Assembly (NCBI GenBank): GCA_032718865.1
Contig: JALUTQ010000028.1
Location: forward strand, 310,001-374,000
DNA length: 64,000 nucleotides
Direction: 5' to 3'
From: Tilletia caries
Taxonomy: Eukaryota > Basidiomycota > Exobasidiomycetes > Tilletiales > Tilletiaceae
Below the pieces are notes generated by a model that worked only from the letters and a program-made list of their open reading frames with translations, made no database searches and was not told the DNA's origin. The position numbers were made by a program, and so were the translations under genes. This document shows, piece by piece, positions 61,144 to 64,000 of the stretch; the stretch's first letter is position 1; the number at the start of each line of letters is the position of its first letter.

Positions 61144-61444
61144 CCTGGACAGAACGCTGGCAGAGAGGGAGTGAGTGGGAGAGTGGGAGTGGGAGTGGGA
61201 GAGGGAGTGCGAAGGTGGTGGTCTGTCAGTGGGACACACTCACTCTGCGATGATGCGTGAGCGTGTGACACCTGCGCAGGCTGACTGGCGTACGTAAGCA
61301 GCTTCCGGTGCTTCCGGCCCGGTGTCCGGTGAATGAGACCACGCCGTGAGACTTCATGACACTTGCTCAATGCCATGGACGCGCTCCTGCTGCTCGACGA
61401 CGACAACGACAGGCTCAATCTCGACAGCAAGAAGGACAACGACG
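61144..61444. promoter_or_regulatory. Divergent promoter region of monoglyceride lipase and SNW1
   Basis: 301 bp between two start codons. It carries a run of gtgggagt-like repeats around 61165-61205 next to the lipase start. No TATA box is obvious. Role inferred from position. Confidence 0.5.
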
Positions 61445-61513
61445 ATGGCGACGCTCTCCTCGATCTTGCCAGCACCCAGGCACGCCATCAACGGCGCCAC
61501 TGTGCCAACAGCA

Positions 61514-61546
<33 letters not shown>

Positions 61547-63354
61547 ACCCTCGCACTCGCATCCACATCAGCATCAGCATCAGCATCAGCATCACGCATC
61601 CCGCCCTACGGACACCGTGACAAATGGAGACCACGCGAACAGGCCGACTTCGCAAACGGCGGCGCATATCCAGAATGCCACATCGCACAGTACCCGCTCG
61701 AGATGGGTCGCAAGAAGACCGGCGCAAGTGGCGCCTCGCTCACCCTCCAGGTCGACGCAGAGGGAAACGTCCGCTACGACACCATTGTCCAACAGGGACG
61801 CAAGGAAGGCCAGCACATCCAGTCCTCATACCGCGACCTCATCCCTCTCTCACAACGGCCGGACTACAAGAAGACCTCTGGCGAACTCGATCGGCCCAGC
61901 GAGGACGTCGTCCGCGAAACCGCAGAACGGACACGGCTCGCCCTCGAAAAGATCACCCAGGGCAAGATCAAGGCCGCCCAACCGAAGAATGTGAACGTGA
62001 CCGGTGGCTCCTCATCCTTCATCCGATACACACCCGGCGGTCAGCAGTCCGGTTCCGAGTCGCAGCAACGCATCGTCAAGATGACCGAAGTCGTAGAAGA
62101 CCCGCTCGAACCTCCAAAATGGAAGTTCAAAAAGGTACCCAAGGGTCCACCCTCCCCACCCCCACCAGTCCTCCGCTCCCCACCACGCAAAATAACAGCA
62201 CAAGAACAGCGCGAGTGGATGATCCCACCCTGCATCTCCAACTGGAAGAACAACAAGGGCTACACAATCCCGCTCGACAAGCGTCTCGCCGCCGACGGAC
62301 GTGGGTTGCAAGATGTCCACATCAACGACAACTTCGCCCAATTTAGCGAATCGCTCCATCTAGCGGATCGACATGCGCGCGAGGAAGTCCGCCAGCGCGC
62401 GCTCATGCAGCAGAAGTTGGCCGCGAAGGAGAAGGCGGCGAAAGAGGATCATCTGCGGATGCTTGCTCAACGGGCGCGCGAGGAACGCTCAGGGGCTCCC
62501 CTCGCTGCTCTCACGGACGCACCCGGCACCAGCACATCCGCCATCTTGGCACCCAACACCGCAGGCCGCCCCACCGCCGTCTCCGTCACCCAGGCCGCCG
62601 CCGGCAGTGGCAGTGGCGGCATGCAGGCCGCCCTCGCCGGCTACGGCTCCGACAGTGGCAACGGCAGCGACGATGACGACGAAGACGAAGCCGCCGCTCG
62701 AGCCCGGGACCAACTCCGCGCCGAGCGTCGACGGGAACACGAGCGCGATCTCCGCATGTCCAACATGGGCACCGAACAACGCGCCCGCGTCCTCATGCGC
62801 GAGCAGAACCGCGACATCTCCGAGAAGATTGCGCTCGGGTTGGCCAAACCGACGTTATCGAAGGATTCCCAGCTCGACTCGAGACTGTTCAACCAGGAGG
62901 CTCTACCTGGTTCCTTTGGGGATGACGATTCGAATAACCTGTTCGATAAGGCGCTCTTTCAGGGGTCCACTGCTGCAGCGGCCATCTACCGTCGGCCGGC
63001 GGGCGCGGGCGGGGCCGATGATATCTACGGTGGCGGCACCGAGGAAGGCTTTGGGGAGGAGTTGCAGAACGATCGGTTCGGGTTGGGGAAGAGTAAGGCG
63101 TTTGCGGGGAGCGAGTTGCGAGAGGCCCGTCATGGGCCCGTCCAGTTCGAGAAGGACAGCTCGGACCCGTTCGCCATTGATAAGTTCCTTGACGACGCTA
63201 AGCGCGGCACGAAACGCGGACCCGATGATCCCGAGTGAGTTCCTTCTTCGCCGCCCGCCGCCGCCTCCTCCCATGCCGTCAGACTGACCCATTCTGTCCC
63301 TTCCCTGTTTTCGTTTGCCTCAGTGCGGATGCCAGGAAACGTCAGCGGGACTGA
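61445..63354 (+). CDS. SNW1 (Prp45): SNW/SKIP domain spliceosome protein
   Basis: Two exons (61445-63234 and 63324-63354) give 606 residues. The start MATLSSILPAP fits the family N-terminus. The protein has a hexamer-encoded DTDTDTDTD and SASASASA stretch, then PPYGHRDKWRPREQADFANGGAYPECHIAQYPL-type sequence and the SNW core: GQHIQSSYRDLIPL, PRKITAQEQREWMIPPCISNWKNNKGYTIPLDKR (S-N-W-K-N signature) and VHINDNFAQFSESLHLADRHAREEV. The tail ends DADARKRQRD after a small intron. SNW1/Prp45 is part of activated spliceosomes and contacts RNA and Prp46. The C-terminal half contains the usual R/K/E-rich helix, then Gly- and Ser-rich linkers. The gene is intact. Confidence 0.95.
61517..61594 (+). repeat. 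Two coding hexamer microsatellites in SNW1
   Basis: Five units of gacacc (61517-61546) encode the Asp-Thr run. Four units of catcag (61566-61589, plus a partial unit to 61594) encode the Ser-Ala run. Both keep the reading frame whatever the unit number. Confidence 0.9.
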
Positions 63355-63714
63355 TGGGAAGGATGTCTCTTCCTTTCCATGAGATCCTTGCGTTCTGTGG
63401 TCGACGTCCGCAACGATCTTACCGATGTCCCACACCGTCTTCCTGGTTGCTCGACATGTGCACGTCCGGTTCTATGGTTTCTGGAACGACCGCTATCGAA
63501 TGCACTTCATGAACGTTGCCCTCGCACACAATCTTTGCTGCATTTCCAGACCATGTCGAGAGAATAAGGAGTAAAATCAGTTTTGAAAGATGAGCGCTCC
63601 TATAGTAAACAGAACCCGTAACCCGTAACATATCGCACAGCCCTGTTCGGCTGTCTCCCTTTTCCCTCCTTCGTGAACCTGCTGCCCCCGCCAAAACCCG
63701 TGTCCAGTCTCCGT
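63355..63714. other. Convergent intergenic region
   Basis: About 360 bp between the SNW1 stop and the stop of the last gene. No gene recognised. Confidence 0.4.
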
Positions 63715-64000
63715 TCAGGACTGGCCCGCCTCAACCACACTCCGATAGTCAGGCGGAGGCGGCTCGCCCTGCCCATCCCCACGAGCCTCCAACACAACCA
63801 CCGCCCCTCCATCCGTCCCCGTCCCCGACCCCGTTCCCGCTCCCGAACCCCGCGTGACAAGTGGGGACGACCCCACCGAGCTCAACGCAAGCCACTGCCG
63901 CGACAGATCCCGCGCCGTACCCGTATCCGTGCCTGTTCCCGAGTTCGAATTCGGACTGCTATCCCGCCCGCCTGTTGATGTAGGACTACTCAACGGGGCA
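63715..64000 (-). CDS. 3' end of an unidentified gene, cut by the window edge
   Basis: A minus-strand frame is open from the window edge to a stop at 63715. It encodes a low-complexity C-terminal tail rich in Gly, Ser and Thr (NSNSGTGTDTGTARD, GSGAGTGSGTGTDGG) ending in EPPPPDYRSVVEAGQS. The PPPDY word resembles C-terminal motifs that bind WW domains, but this is only a resemblance. The frame has no competing open frame of similar composition on the other strand. The product cannot be named from the tail. Confidence 0.5.
   Translation of the reverse strand, partial: APLSSPTSTGGRDSSPNSNSGTGTDTGTARDLSRQWLALSSVGSSPLVTRGSGAGTGSGTGTDGGAVVVLEARGDGQGEPPPPDYRSVVEAGQS

Overview
This window is eukaryotic nuclear DNA from a fungus, most likely a basidiomycete. 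Genes carry several short introns (about 50-110 bp) with GT-AG borders and lie on both strands with little space between them. The mobile elements are also fungal in type: a DIRS-like tyrosine-recombinase retroelement, a LINE, Mutator-like and Tc1-like DNA transposons. I cannot name the genus. There is no sign of operons, CRISPR or prokaryotic features, and I recognised no tRNA or rRNA gene.

Layout. 1-3377: 3' part of a LINE with an A-tail. 3613-11697: a wax-ester synthase/DGAT-like acyltransferase, an F-box-like protein and an Rsc9-like chromatin-remodelling subunit. 12186-17217: a decayed DIRS-like element (gag, RT-RNase H, tyrosine recombinase) on the minus strand. 17646-24116: UDP-glucose:glycoprotein glucosyltransferase (UGGT) ending in HDEL. 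24271-31782: a nest of transposons filling the divergent promoter space between UGGT and RVB1. 31872-35209: RuvB-like helicase RVB1 and a low-complexity protein with a mitochondrial-type N-terminus. 35960-40441: a 4.5-kb Tc1-like element carrying an apparently intact DD34E transposase and a second convergent gene, which is itself split by a 694-bp MITE. 40788-64000: a run of housekeeping genes: concentrative nucleoside transporter, DHHC palmitoyltransferase, myosin regulatory light chain, TSC1/hamartin, asparaginyl-tRNA synthetase, arginyltransferase ATE1, a GT8 glycosyltransferase, monoglyceride lipase, SNW/SKIP splicing factor, and the 3' end of one more gene.

The most striking part is 24271-31782. 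An outer terminal-inverted-repeat element (A) received three independent insertions within 50 bp of its own sequence: a 2.9-kb MULE (9-bp target duplication), an 810-bp element (9-bp duplication) that itself holds a 318-bp hAT-type MITE (8-bp duplication), and a 703-bp element (10-bp duplication) whose arms are built of 22-bp repeats. A second element (B), with ends resembling those of A, sits next to it and stops 89 bp before the RVB1 start codon. All borders were found by eye from inverted repeats and exact target duplications. The second notable point is the two-gene Tc1-like transposon. Its accessory protein has a SAM-like C-terminal region, and its reading frame is restored exactly if the inserted MITE and one copy of its 10-bp duplication are removed.

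The host genes are mainly conserved cellular functions (ER folding control, TORC1 control through TSC1, protein arginylation, splicing, palmitoylation, lipid metabolism). They do not form a functional cluster.
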